From JACPFJ01 sp036504875 (GTDB lineage: Bacteria > Desulfobacterota > Desulfuromonadia > Geobacterales > Pseudopelobacteraceae): 64,000 nt of DNA. The DNA is taken from contig DASXUK010000047.1 of NCBI GenBank assembly GCA_036504875.1, positions 1 through 64,000 on the forward strand. The letters are read 5' to 3'. This document shows, piece after piece, positions 42,317-50,560 of the stretch. The translations under genes were made by a program, and so were the position numbers. The notes beneath the pieces are model-generated. The model was given only the letters and a program-made list of their open reading frames with translations, was not told the origin of the DNA and searched no databases. Positions within the stretch are counted from its first letter, which is position 1, and every line of letters starts with the position of its first letter.

Positions 42317-43898
42317 CTGAGCCTCCGGCCTGTTCAATAGATTCGATCGCTTCGGCGCAAGCCCGGCCCAATGCGCCTGATGAGGTTGTTATCTTCTGCA
42401 ACACCGGCAGAGCGCGTGGATCCCCCAATTTCCCCAGGCAGTTTGCAATGGCCACATGCAGCTGTTCCCAGCGGCTGCGGACCAAAAGGTGCCGTTTTTC
42501 GAGGAGCTCCACCAGGGGCGGGACAACCTGCCGTTCTCCGATCATGCTGATGGCTGATAAGGCGTTGATCTTGAGGCTTAAGGTTTTCAGGAACATGTCA
42601 TCGCTATTGATGATGTGCATCAGTTCCACCAGGGATTTCCTGCTCTTCATGCCCCCCAGAGAGGTTAGCGCTTGTGGCAGGAGCGAAGGGTCACCAGTGC
42701 GCACAATCGATATCAGAGCGGTTTCAGCTTCTCTGCCGCCAATTTTTGCCAGACTGCGGATGGCTTCTTTGCTGACCCTGGTATCCGGGTGCTGAAGGCA
42801 TTTCTGCAATCCCGGCACTGCTGAGGGGCTGCCGTTTTCACCCAATATCGCGGTCAGGTTCCTGACAATATACCAGCGGTTGTCGTCGAGCATTGCCAGT
42901 AGAGGTGGTACAGCCGATTCGCCCAGGTTGACCAGCAGACCGGAAAGCGATTTACGCTCAGCCAGGCTCTCTGTGGCCCCCATTTTTTCCACAGTCAGAT
43001 TGATTGCGTCAGGGCCGGCCAATAGCAGGATCCGGATGATCATAGCGCGGGTGATTGCGTCCGGTTCTTGCATCCGGTCGAGCAGGAAGGTGAGAAAGTC
43101 ATCGCCATGAGCTACCTGCTCCAGACCGAACCGAGCACTATCGGCCAGCTCTGCGGCCCGCGTATCATCATATGCATGATCCGCCAGAAGCTTAACAAGC
43201 GGAAGCAGGAGGGAAAATTCCTGCCGGGACTTCAATTTATCGGCACAAGCAACCGACTGGCGGACCGCCATCAGATAAGACTCCTTATCCATGCTCTTAG
43301 CCAATCTGCTCAAGAGCGCCTGCAGCTCTTCCTGCGGGTCCGGCTCCTTGTGTTGTGGCTTGGGTTGTGGAGCATCGGGCGCGGCATCGGCCTCTATTTC
43401 GTTCAGACCAGGAGGTGTTACGCCCCGTGCTTCTACCTGCTGGCGTCTGCCACGGATGACAGAAAGATCAAATTCATTTACCCAAATGGTACGGATGCCA
43501 TGCTCGACCATGATCTTATCCAGGCCACCGGCCTGATGAATGGCTTCCGGGGTCATGGTAAGGATTCTGACGAAGTCGAGCAGGTCTTCTTGCTGAAGGT
43601 CGGATAACAAAGTGATTTTTTGGACCCGACGGATTAAAAGTTCACGCGAAAGCGATGAAGTCATTCCGGAGGGATCCTTGATAACCTCGCCGTCGGGATA
43701 ACCGAAAGCCGAGCGCCCACAGGCAAGTGATAGATTATTGCCATCCAGTAGTGCTAACAAGGCTGCGTTGGCCAGCTTGATGCTGCTCTTACGGCTGGGA
43801 TGTCCCTTAGGATAGAATCTCCAGGCCCGCAAGGCCCTGTAGAGGCTGCCAAAGGCATCCAGGACGGCTTGCTGTGCTGGTGGGCGATAATAATCCAT
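42303..43898 (-). CDS. Large HEAT-repeat protein
   Basis: 531 residues. An N-terminal domain (1-150) has a segment YPKGHPSRKSS resembling the matching region of the HD-GYP partner (FYPTSHPAIRKP), so the two share an N-terminal module. An acidic linker is followed by HEAT repeats (about 230-525). No enzymatic motif. A strong promoter at 43935-43962 drives this two-gene operon. ATG at 43898 has AAGG seven bases upstream. Confidence 0.78.
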   Translation of the reverse strand: MDYYRPPAQQAVLDAFGSLYRALRAWRFYPKGHPSRKSSIKLANAALLALLDGNNLSLACGRSAFGYPDGEVIKDPSGMTSSLSRELLIRRVQKITLLSDLQQEDLLDFVRILTMTPEAIHQAGGLDKIMVEHGIRTIWVNEFDLSVIRGRRQQVEARGVTPPGLNEIEADAAPDAPQPKPQHKEPDPQEELQALLSRLAKSMDKESYLMAVRQSVACADKLKSRQEFSLLLPLVKLLADHAYDDTRAAELADSARFGLEQVAHGDDFLTFLLDRMQEPDAITRAMIIRILLLAGPDAINLTVEKMGATESLAERKSLSGLLVNLGESAVPPLLAMLDDNRWYIVRNLTAILGENGSPSAVPGLQKCLQHPDTRVSKEAIRSLAKIGGREAETALISIVRTGDPSLLPQALTSLGGMKSRKSLVELMHIINSDDMFLKTLSLKINALSAISMIGERQVVPPLVELLEKRHLLVRSRWEQLHVAIANCLGKLGDPRALPVLQKITTSSGALGRACAEAIESIEQAGGSDGGA

Positions 43899-43934
43899 TT
43901 TCATTCCTTGTATAATAGTTAAAGCAAATATGTA

Positions 43935-43962
43935 ATAATATACCGAAATTTTCCATTGTCAA
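43935..43962 (-). promoter_or_regulatory. Promoter of the HEAT/HD-GYP operon
   Basis: Minus-strand perfect TTGACA, 16-nt spacer, TATTAT; start about 30 nt before the gene. Confidence 0.65.
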
Positions 43963-44008
43963 ACCTAATGCTCCGCTTGAAAAGTCAGTGTAATCAACGA
44001 GGTCCGGT

Positions 44009-45358
44009 ATGAAGCAAAAAACTATTTTTAGCTGCCAGAAATGCGGCAGCCAGTCCCCCAAGTGGTTGGGGAAATGCCAGGATTGCGGTTCCTGGAACAG
44101 TATGGCCGAGGAGATCATTGGCAAGTCAGCTTCCAGTGGAATAACCGGGGAGCGCTCACGTCCGGTACCTATTTGCGATGTGCCAAACCAGTCAGAGGCG
44201 AGGGTAGCGACAGGAATCGGCGAACTCGACCGTGTTTTGGGGGGTGGGATTGTACCCGGATCGCTGGTGCTGATCGGAGGCGATCCCGGTATCGGAAAAT
44301 CAACCTTGCTGTTGCAGGCCATGAACAATATGGCAGAAAAAGCCGGCCAGGTTCTGTATGTCTCGGGGGAGGAATCAGCCTCCCAGACACGTTTGCGGGG
44401 AGAACGACTGCGTGCCTCGCATAAGCGCTTACTCATACTTGCAGAAAATTCTCTGGAAGCCATCCTCGGACACGCCTCCACCATAAAGCCCCGAGCGATG
44501 GTGGTTGACTCGATCCAGACGGTCTGGACCTCAAGCCTTGAATCAGCCCCCGGCAGTGTCAGCCAGGTCCGGGAATCTGCCGGCAAACTGATGGTATTGG
44601 CCAAGGGAAGCGGCATACCGGTCTTTATTGTCGGGCACGTTACCAAGGATGGGGCCATTGCCGGGCCGCGGGTCCTGGAGCATATGGTCGATACAGTGCT
44701 ATACTTTGAAGGTGATGGCAGTCATCCCTTCCGCATCTTGCGGGCGGTCAAGAACCGCTTTGGCTCGACTAACGAAATCGGAGTATTCGAGATGAGGCAG
44801 GAAGGTCTCACTTGCGTGGAAAACCCCTCCGAACTTTTTCTGTCGGAGCGCCCTTTGGACGTGCCCGGTTCGGTTGTAACAGCCTCGCTGGAAGGGAGCC
44901 GCCCTTTGTTGGTGGAGCTTCAAGCGCTGGTTACTCAAACTTCACTTGGTGTTCCCCGGCGAACGACTATTGGTGTCGATCATAACCGACTGGCCCTGCT
45001 GGTGGCGGTCCTGGAAAAAAAGGTCGGGCTGCATCTGGCCGGGCAAGATATTTTTCTGAATGCGGCCGGTGGAGTGCGGCTCAATGAGCCCGCGGCAGAT
45101 CTGGCCATGATCATGGCAGTTGCATCGAGTTATCTTGATAAACCAATTGCCGCCCAAACTTTGGTGCTTGGCGAAGTCGGTCTGGCGGGCGAGGTGCGTG
45201 CCATAACCCAACCGGAGCAGCGTATTGCTGAGGCTGAGAAGCTCGGATTCAAAAACTGCATCATGCCGGCCGGGAATTTACGCCGACTTAAAAAGGGAAA
45301 GATCGGGCTGGAGGGGGTTGCCTCGGTCCAAGAGGCAATGCAGTTGCTCCTGCAATAA
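44009..45358 (+). CDS. radA: DNA repair protein RadA
   Basis: Branch-migration helper of RecA. The 449-residue protein shows the N-terminal C4 zinc finger (CQKCGSQSPKWLGKCQDCGSW at residues about 10-30, written here only by its ends CQKCG and CQDCG), Walker A GGDPGIGKSTLL, the RadA-specific KNRFG and a Lon-like C-terminal domain. All family parts are present. Confidence 0.95.
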   Translation: MKQKTIFSCQKCGSQSPKWLGKCQDCGSWNSMAEEIIGKSASSGITGERSRPVPICDVPNQSEARVATGIGELDRVLGGGIVPGSLVLIGGDPGIGKSTLLLQAMNNMAEKAGQVLYVSGEESASQTRLRGERLRASHKRLLILAENSLEAILGHASTIKPRAMVVDSIQTVWTSSLESAPGSVSQVRESAGKLMVLAKGSGIPVFIVGHVTKDGAIAGPRVLEHMVDTVLYFEGDGSHPFRILRAVKNRFGSTNEIGVFEMRQEGLTCVENPSELFLSERPLDVPGSVVTASLEGSRPLLVELQALVTQTSLGVPRRTTIGVDHNRLALLVAVLEKKVGLHLAGQDIFLNAAGGVRLNEPAADLAMIMAVASSYLDKPIAAQTLVLGEVGLAGEVRAITQPEQRIAEAEKLGFKNCIMPAGNLRRLKKGKIGLEGVASVQEAMQLLLQ

Positions 45359-45430
45359 GGCATTTTTTTCTGGACTTGTCGGGTTGAAACCTCTAAAATC
45401 CTTACATTTAAACAAGAATCAGGAGTTAAC

Positions 45431-45787
45431 ATGGAAGCGGACAAGCTCGATTACTTCAGAAGCATGCTTAGCGATGAGATGAAATCGCTATTAGGTGAGG
45501 CAGACAAAACAGTTACGGAAATGACCTCTGATTCATCCAACTTTCCCGATCCGACTGACAGAGCTACTCAGGAATCGGACCGAAGCTTCGAGTTGCGTAT
45601 CCGCGACCGCGAACGCAGGTTGATTAATAAGATCAAGGATGCGCTGGATCGCATCGACAATGGCGACTTTGGCGTCTGCGAAGAGTGCGGCGAAGACATT
45701 AGCGAGGCGCGGCTTAAGGTGCGTCCGGTTACCACCCTTTGCATCAACTGTAAAATGGAAGAGGAACAGAAGGAAAAGCGCCTTTAG
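45431..45787 (+). CDS. dksA: DksA-family zinc-finger transcription factor
   Basis: 118 residues, shorter than E. coli DksA (151) and close to the deltaproteobacterial form. The coiled coil carries SDSSNFPDPTDRATQESD, including the Asp-rich tip, and the C4 zinc finger is CEECGEDISEARL...CINC. It binds the RNA polymerase secondary channel and works with (p)ppGpp. RBS is AGGAG. Confidence 0.9.
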   Translation: MEADKLDYFRSMLSDEMKSLLGEADKTVTEMTSDSSNFPDPTDRATQESDRSFELRIRDRERRLINKIKDALDRIDNGDFGVCEECGEDISEARLKVRPVTTLCINCKMEEEQKEKRL

Positions 45788-45825
45788 CAAGACCCACTAC
45801 ATCAACGTCATGATTGGTCTTATCT

Positions 45826-47208
45826 ATGGAAGCCAGCCCCCCACCTAATCAGTCCGGAACCGCGCAGCAGCTGAATGAGCTGGCGCTGCTTTACCAGTTT
45901 AGTAATACCATGCTGTCCACCATCCGTTTGAACAAACTCACCCACCTTATACTTACGGCCTTGACATCGGGACATGCCCCGCTTTTTGAAAGGGCTATGC
46001 TTTTCTTGCTTAATGAGAAATCTGGTACTCTGCAAGGCATGCTCGGAGTTACAGAAGAGGCTGCCGAGGGATTGACGGTCATCGGCGGCGAAGAAGAGAA
46101 CTCTCTTGTCAGCCGTTGGGATATCAGCGACGAAGTCATAGCTCGCCAGTGGGAGTCTGCTTTCTGCTCTCGAGTTCGCTCTACGCGCATCGAAATAGAT
46201 GAAGCCTGCGCCGTGGTAAAACAGGTCCTTGTAGACAACAATCTTTACAGCGCGGACGATGCGACTTGCCACGAGTGCAACAATTGTACTTTTATTAAAA
46301 AGCTGGGAGTAACAGCTTTTGCTGCCGCCCCGCTGGTTGCCAGAAATAATGCCTTGGGCCTTATCGTGGTTGATAATCCTTCTACAGGAAAAAAAATAAG
46401 TCGCGAAGACCTGCATTTCCTGCGGCTGATTGCTAATCAGGCCGGTATGGCGATTGAAAACTCAATGCTTTACAACCGCATAGAGGAGGCTCACTCCAAC
46501 CTGCATGATGCCCGTGAGCGGCTTGTTCATGGAGAACGTCTGGCTGCTATTGGTGAGATGGCTGCCAATCTGGCACATGAACTAAAAAATCCTCTTGTTA
46601 CCATCGGAGGTTTTTCAGGGCGACTTTTAAAAGCGCTTCCTGAGGAATCCCGCGAGCACCATTATGCTGATACCATTGTCAAAGAAGTCAGCCGGCTGGA
46701 GAAGATGCTGGCCGATATCCTGGCATTTTCCCGAAAACCCACCATTTGTTACAACCAGTGCGACCTGCAAGAGATACTAAACAACTGTTTCGGAAGTTGT
46801 GCCACCATCATGGAGGACCACCATATTGTCATCACATCGTCAATTGAAGATGGGCCTTGGCAAATTTTAGGTGACTCATATCAGCTCAAACAGGTTTTTT
46901 TCAATCTGCTCCTGAACGCCTGCGAGGTTATGCCTGACGGTGGTGTTATCGAGGTTTCGGTGCTCAAAGACCCCGCTGAAAAAGATTTTATAAAGGTCCT
47001 TATCAAGGACAGTGGAGGGGGGATTCCGCAGGACATGCTGCCAAGAATTTTTACGCCATTTTTTACTACCAAGCGCCATGGGACCGGTTTGGGTCTCGCA
47101 ATTGTAAATCGAATACTCTTGAACCACGGCGGCAGCATTGAAGCGGCCAATGAGGGGTCAGGAGCAGTCTTTACGGTAACCTTGCCAACGGCGGAGGTTC
47201 GCAGCTAA
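45826..47208 (+). CDS. GAF-domain sensor histidine kinase
   Basis: 460 residues: a GAF domain (about residues 15-220) that contains a Cys cluster CHECNNC, a coiled coil, HisKA with phospho-His in NLAHELKNPLVTIGG, and an ATPase domain with KDSGGGIP and KRHGTGLGLAIV. It is cytoplasmic, so it senses an internal signal; the cysteines could bind a metal or cluster. No response regulator is adjacent. The ribosome-binding site is weak and an upstream TTG is possible. tRNA-Ala begins 6 nt after its stop codon. Confidence 0.88.
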   Translation: MEASPPPNQSGTAQQLNELALLYQFSNTMLSTIRLNKLTHLILTALTSGHAPLFERAMLFLLNEKSGTLQGMLGVTEEAAEGLTVIGGEEENSLVSRWDISDEVIARQWESAFCSRVRSTRIEIDEACAVVKQVLVDNNLYSADDATCHECNNCTFIKKLGVTAFAAAPLVARNNALGLIVVDNPSTGKKISREDLHFLRLIANQAGMAIENSMLYNRIEEAHSNLHDARERLVHGERLAAIGEMAANLAHELKNPLVTIGGFSGRLLKALPEESREHHYADTIVKEVSRLEKMLADILAFSRKPTICYNQCDLQEILNNCFGSCATIMEDHHIVITSSIEDGPWQILGDSYQLKQVFFNLLLNACEVMPDGGVIEVSVLKDPAEKDFIKVLIKDSGGGIPQDMLPRIFTPFFTTKRHGTGLGLAIVNRILLNHGGSIEAANEGSGAVFTVTLPTAEVRS

Positions 47209-47214
47209 CATCTT

Positions 47215-47290
47215 GGGGCTGTAGCTCAGCTGGGAGAGCGATGCGTTCGCAACGCATAGGTCGACGGTTCGATCCCGTTCAGCTCCACCA
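47215..47290 (+). tRNA. tRNA-Ala (anticodon CGC)
   Basis: 76 nt with encoded CCA, acceptor GGGGCTG, D arm GCTC/GAGC, anticodon stem ATGCG/CGCAT with loop TTCGCAA, and T loop TTCGATC. The CGC anticodon reads GCG. It starts only 6 nt after the histidine kinase gene, so it is either cotranscribed with it or has a promoter inside that gene. Confidence 0.95.
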
Positions 47291-47293
47291 AAT

Positions 47294-47330
47294 AACAGGC
47301 ATTTACATTGGGTGTAAATGCCTGTTTTTA
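47294..47330 (+). terminator. Intrinsic terminator after tRNA-Ala
   Basis: A perfect 14-bp stem (AACAGGCATTTACA with its complement) and a 5-nt loop followed by T5. Confidence 0.9.
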
Positions 47331-47404
47331 CTTGATGCCGCAATAAACAATCCCATTGTGACTGAGGCCATTTATTCGGTCGATAAAAATAAACAGGATT
47401 TATT

Positions 47405-47433
47405 TTGACTTAAAATCACAAACCGAGCATAAT
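47405..47433 (+). promoter_or_regulatory. Promoter of the riboswitch transcript
   Basis: TTGACT, 17-nt spacer, CATAAT; the start would be near 47440, just before the aptamer. Confidence 0.7.
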
Positions 47434-47444
47434 TTGTGTAAATA

Positions 47445-47532
47445 TATCCACCGAAAAGGCAAAGTCTGGGGAACCAGATGACGCAAAGCCACCTGCTCAG
47501 AACGGGTAGAGGGGCTGTCGAAGCGGTAGATG
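47445..47532 (+). promoter_or_regulatory. GEMM-I (cyclic di-GMP class I type) riboswitch aptamer
   Basis: The sequence GGCAAA, stem TCTGG-GGAA-CCAGA with a GNRA tetraloop, then GACGCAAAGCCAC matches the GEMM core. P1 is ATCCACCG with CGGTAGAT (one mismatch) and a second stem CTGCTC/GGGTAG follows. The base before GCAAA is G, as in the cyclic di-GMP sensing Vc2 aptamer as I recall its numbering; cGAMP-sensing Geobacter variants carry A there. It leads to a terminator at 47557-47588, so regulation is probably transcriptional. Confidence 0.88.
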
Positions 47533-47556
47533 TTGCATTCCAGCAATGTCGTACTG

Positions 47557-47588
47557 AACCCGCCTTTTCAAAAAAAAGCGGGTTTTTT
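47557..47588 (+). terminator. Riboswitch expression-platform terminator
   Basis: AACCCGC/GCGGGTT stem with a long A-rich loop and six T, 40 nt before the coding region. Ligand binding would favour or prevent it. Confidence 0.75.
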
Positions 47589-47627
47589 GTTAAGGAATAC
47601 ATCCAACCCAAAAAGGAGGTAAGAGTC

Positions 47628-47960
47628 ATGCCATTAGAAGGCGTTCCCAAGGATCATACGGTGGTCAGCCAGATTGTTGAGAAGACCCTTAAAAACGGGA
47701 TGTTGGTCGAGGTCTACCTGGTAAAATGCCCTCGTCAATATGAAGCAGCTATGTTTATAGAGGGTCATTATAAACCGGGCCCTCCTGTTCCCCGGCCAAC
47801 CGACAATCCCACAGATGTTGCCGCTTATTGGATGGGTGTTCGTCCATGCGTGGGATTAACTCAGGAAGAAGGAGACGATATTCTGGCAGAGGTCAATGCC
47901 CAGAATAAGCTGCATCATTTCCATTTCATGGATAAATGGGGCCTGGTGGATGAAGATTGA
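47628..47960 (+). CDS. Riboswitch-controlled 110-residue protein of unknown function
   Basis: A compact, soluble-looking protein with no signal peptide or membrane helix. It begins MPLEGVPKDHTVVSQIVEKT, has a central Pro-rich loop (YKPGPPVPRPTDNP) and an acidic, His-containing end (LHHFHFMDKWGLVDED). I recognise no family. The start is clear: AAAGGAGGT seven bases before ATG. It is the only gene immediately under the GEMM riboswitch, so its amount should follow cyclic-dinucleotide level. An HD-GYP gene follows 360 nt later. Confidence 0.72.
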   Translation: MPLEGVPKDHTVVSQIVEKTLKNGMLVEVYLVKCPRQYEAAMFIEGHYKPGPPVPRPTDNPTDVAAYWMGVRPCVGLTQEEGDDILAEVNAQNKLHHFHFMDKWGLVDED

Positions 47961-48019
47961 TGTCAGGTTAAGTAGGTTCTTATAAATCAAAAGAAAACTT
48001 AAGAAAGCTTGGGTGAGGT

Positions 48020-48220
48020 ATGACAAATATTAATACATCCATTCATAGTCTTCGTCGTGAACTCAGAGCCAACATGGGGGATCGTAGCAAGCTTAGCCAT
48101 TTGCATTCGGTTGTAACTGAAAAAATAAATGATAGTTTCGGAGAAGAAAAAGAAATCTTTCTTAAGTTCAGGCAGGAAGTAAAAGATGCACTTAACTGCA
48201 GGGTCCCTGGAGCTTGGTGA
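48020..48220 (+). CDS. Small hypothetical protein (66 residues)
   Basis: Begins MTNINTSIHSLRRELRANM and is mostly charged and helical (SVVTEKINDSFGEEKE). The GAGGT in front of the ATG is too close for an ideal site. No family recognised. It lies between the riboswitch gene and the HD-GYP gene and may be part of that transcript; it could also be chance. Confidence 0.35.
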   Translation: MTNINTSIHSLRRELRANMGDRSKLSHLHSVVTEKINDSFGEEKEIFLKFRQEVKDALNCRVPGAW

Positions 48221-48322
48221 TAGCCGGTTAGCGATGTTGTTTTGTAAAGGGGGTATTTTCCCACCCGCGTATTCAATGTTCACCTGAAGTAGTGAAACGC
48301 CTCCACCGATAGGAAATAGAAA

Positions 48323-49285
48323 ATGAGTAAGGATCGTTATTGGCGGGCAATAAGTATCGAAAGCATTTCGCCGGATTACTTTCCCAAAGTAGCACTGTTT
48401 TTAAAGAGTGGTGGCAATTATGTCCTGTATAAAGATCCTGACAGGATGTTCACCTCCCAAGACAGCCTGCGGCTGGCAAGGAATTTCACGGAGTTCCTTT
48501 ATGCCCGAAGCGGGGACATGGAGGTGTTGAATAAGTTTTTGGAAAAAAACTTGAATGAGGCGCTTGTCAGGGAGGATCTAAGCAGCGCCGCCAAAGGCAA
48601 GATGCTCTACCAGAGCTCGGTCAACTGTGTGATTGATATGTTTGAGTCTCCGGAATCCGCGGCTAATCTCAGTCGTTGCCAAAACATGATCCAACATATC
48701 ATGCAGCATATTTCAACCGATTCACATGCGCTGGAATCCCTTAAATCAATTATCGATCATAATTTTTACATTTTTGCGCATGCGGTACAGGTCGCAGCAC
48801 TCTCTCTTTTGGTTCATGAAAGGCTGTTTGATCTGGCCCCTGATGAGATGCTTGATGTTGGGCTGGGCTCTCTGGTTCATGATTACGGCATGATCTTTAT
48901 TACAAGTGAAGTTCTGGAAAAAAATGATGCTCTCTCTGATATCGAATATTACAAGGTTAAACAGCATACCCAGAAGGGCTATGAGTTTCTGAAGCATACC
49001 GGCAATTATGGCGAAGTGGCACTTAACATTGTTCGCTATCATCACGAACGGTTCGATGGCAACGGTTATCCAGCAGGTTTAAAAGGAGATAATATCCCTC
49101 GCAGCGGACAGGTCTCGGCGTTATGCGATGTCTATAGCGCTTTAATAATGGACCGCGCTTACCGAAAAGCATGTTCGCATGCTGATGCCATCAAGGTTAT
49201 GCGTGAAGAAACAATGAAAGGGGCCTTTAACCCCGAGTTATTTGAGAAATTTGTAGGGTTGATAAACGAACAGCATCTAACCTAG
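48323..49285 (+). CDS. HD-GYP domain phosphodiesterase-like protein
   Basis: 320 residues. An N-terminal domain (about 1-130) is followed by an HD-GYP core with VHDYGMIFI (HD kept, the usual IGK is YGM) and an intact HHERFDGNGYPAGLKG. It may degrade cyclic di-GMP or a related dinucleotide; the Lys-to-Met change is unusual. It is downstream of a GEMM riboswitch gene, so both may belong to one dinucleotide circuit. RBS is weak. Confidence 0.85.
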   Translation: MSKDRYWRAISIESISPDYFPKVALFLKSGGNYVLYKDPDRMFTSQDSLRLARNFTEFLYARSGDMEVLNKFLEKNLNEALVREDLSSAAKGKMLYQSSVNCVIDMFESPESAANLSRCQNMIQHIMQHISTDSHALESLKSIIDHNFYIFAHAVQVAALSLLVHERLFDLAPDEMLDVGLGSLVHDYGMIFITSEVLEKNDALSDIEYYKVKQHTQKGYEFLKHTGNYGEVALNIVRYHHERFDGNGYPAGLKGDNIPRSGQVSALCDVYSALIMDRAYRKACSHADAIKVMREETMKGAFNPELFEKFVGLINEQHLT

Positions 49286-49399
49286 CAAGTGTTACCCTCG
49301 TGTCAACAATCCTACACGCCACAGATCACTCGCATTCGCGATAGACTAACTACCTAAAATAATGCATTATGTCGGCCTAGCAAACATGAGGTAGCATTG

Positions 49400-50560
49400 G
49401 TGCCAGTAACCCGCACAGCCCTGATATACTCACCGCTGTTCAGTAACTTCAGTTATGGTGACGACCACCCATTCAAGCTTCAGCGTTATCGGCTGGTGCG
49501 TGAACTGATGGCCGCTTATGGCCTGCTTGAGTTGCCAAACATGGAGATCCGTGGGTGCTTGCCGGTGGATGACGAGTTGGTGCTGAGTTTTCATGATGCC
49601 GCTTATGTGGAACGGCTTAAAGAATTCAGTGCAGCGGGCGAGCCGCGAGCGGATTTTCGTTTCGGGCTGGGTGACGGGGATTGCCCGGTTTTCGAGGGAC
49701 TGTATGAATGTGCCAGTCTGGGGGCCGGTGCTACCGTTGAAGCTGCCCGTCTGGTAACCGAGGAAGGTTTCGATATCGCCTTCAATCTTGCCGGGGGCTG
49801 GCATCATGCCCATCGAGCCAAGGCCTCAGGCTTTTCCTATCTTAATGATGCTGTTCTGGCCATCAATTGGTTGGTAGCGCAGGGTCGGCGGGTTGTTTAC
49901 CTGGATATTGACGCCCACCACGGCGATGGCGTGCAGGAGGCTTTCTACGACAGCGATCAGGTACTGACGATTTCGCTTCATGAAAGCGGGATCTACTTCT
50001 TTCCCGGCACCGGTTTCGAAGATGAAGTCGGGGAAGGGCGCGGAAAAGGTTATACCGTTAACATACCCCTGATTGCCCATGCCGATGATGCCCTTTACAT
50101 GAAGGCTTTTGATGAGGTTATATACCCGCTGATGGCTGCTTACGATCCGGATGTTATCGTTACCCAGATCGGTGCCGATACATTCCGTACTGATCCGCTT
50201 ACCCGGCTTGAGATAACCACCCACAGCTACAGCTATATTATGCGGAAATTAAAGGCCTTGAAAATCAAGTGGATCGCATTGGGTGGTGGTGGTTATGACC
50301 AGATGAACACTGCCCGGGCCTGGACGATTGCCTGGGCCACGATGAATGATATCGAGCTTAACCCGCGTCTGCCGGCCCCCTTTGCAAAAAAAATCAATGC
50401 CGAGGGTTATCCCCATCGGGTGCTGCTGGATGCGATGCACTGGTCCGAAGATCATGATCGTAATCTGGCCCTGGAAGCTGTCGAAAAAAGCATTGCGCGT
50501 CTAAAAGAAACTATTTTCCCGGTTATCATTGGAAGATATGGCCAAACTTCCCGGAAATAG
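49400..50560 (+). CDS. Histone-deacetylase family protein (AcuC-like)
   Basis: 386 residues with the zinc-hydrolase signatures of this fold: GGWHHAHRAKASGF with paired His, YLDIDAHHGDGVQ (Asp-x-His ligands), GADTFRTDPL (third Asp) and the transition-state Tyr in GGGGYDQ. AcuC relatives deacetylate acetyl-CoA synthetase or other lysines, and some act on acetylpolyamines. GTG 49400 (or TTG 49397) follows GAGG. It overlaps the next gene by 23 nt, showing tight coupling. Confidence 0.88.
   Translation: MPVTRTALIYSPLFSNFSYGDDHPFKLQRYRLVRELMAAYGLLELPNMEIRGCLPVDDELVLSFHDAAYVERLKEFSAAGEPRADFRFGLGDGDCPVFEGLYECASLGAGATVEAARLVTEEGFDIAFNLAGGWHHAHRAKASGFSYLNDAVLAINWLVAQGRRVVYLDIDAHHGDGVQEAFYDSDQVLTISLHESGIYFFPGTGFEDEVGEGRGKGYTVNIPLIAHADDALYMKAFDEVIYPLMAAYDPDVIVTQIGADTFRTDPLTRLEITTHSYSYIMRKLKALKIKWIALGGGGYDQMNTARAWTIAWATMNDIELNPRLPAPFAKKINAEGYPHRVLLDAMHWSEDHDRNLALEAVEKSIARLKETIFPVIIGRYGQTSRK

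Noticed and set aside
47445..47532. Firm assignment of the riboswitch as cGAMP-specific
   Set aside because: The base expected to be A in that class appears to be G; only c-di-GMP-type identity is suggested, and only from recalled numbering.
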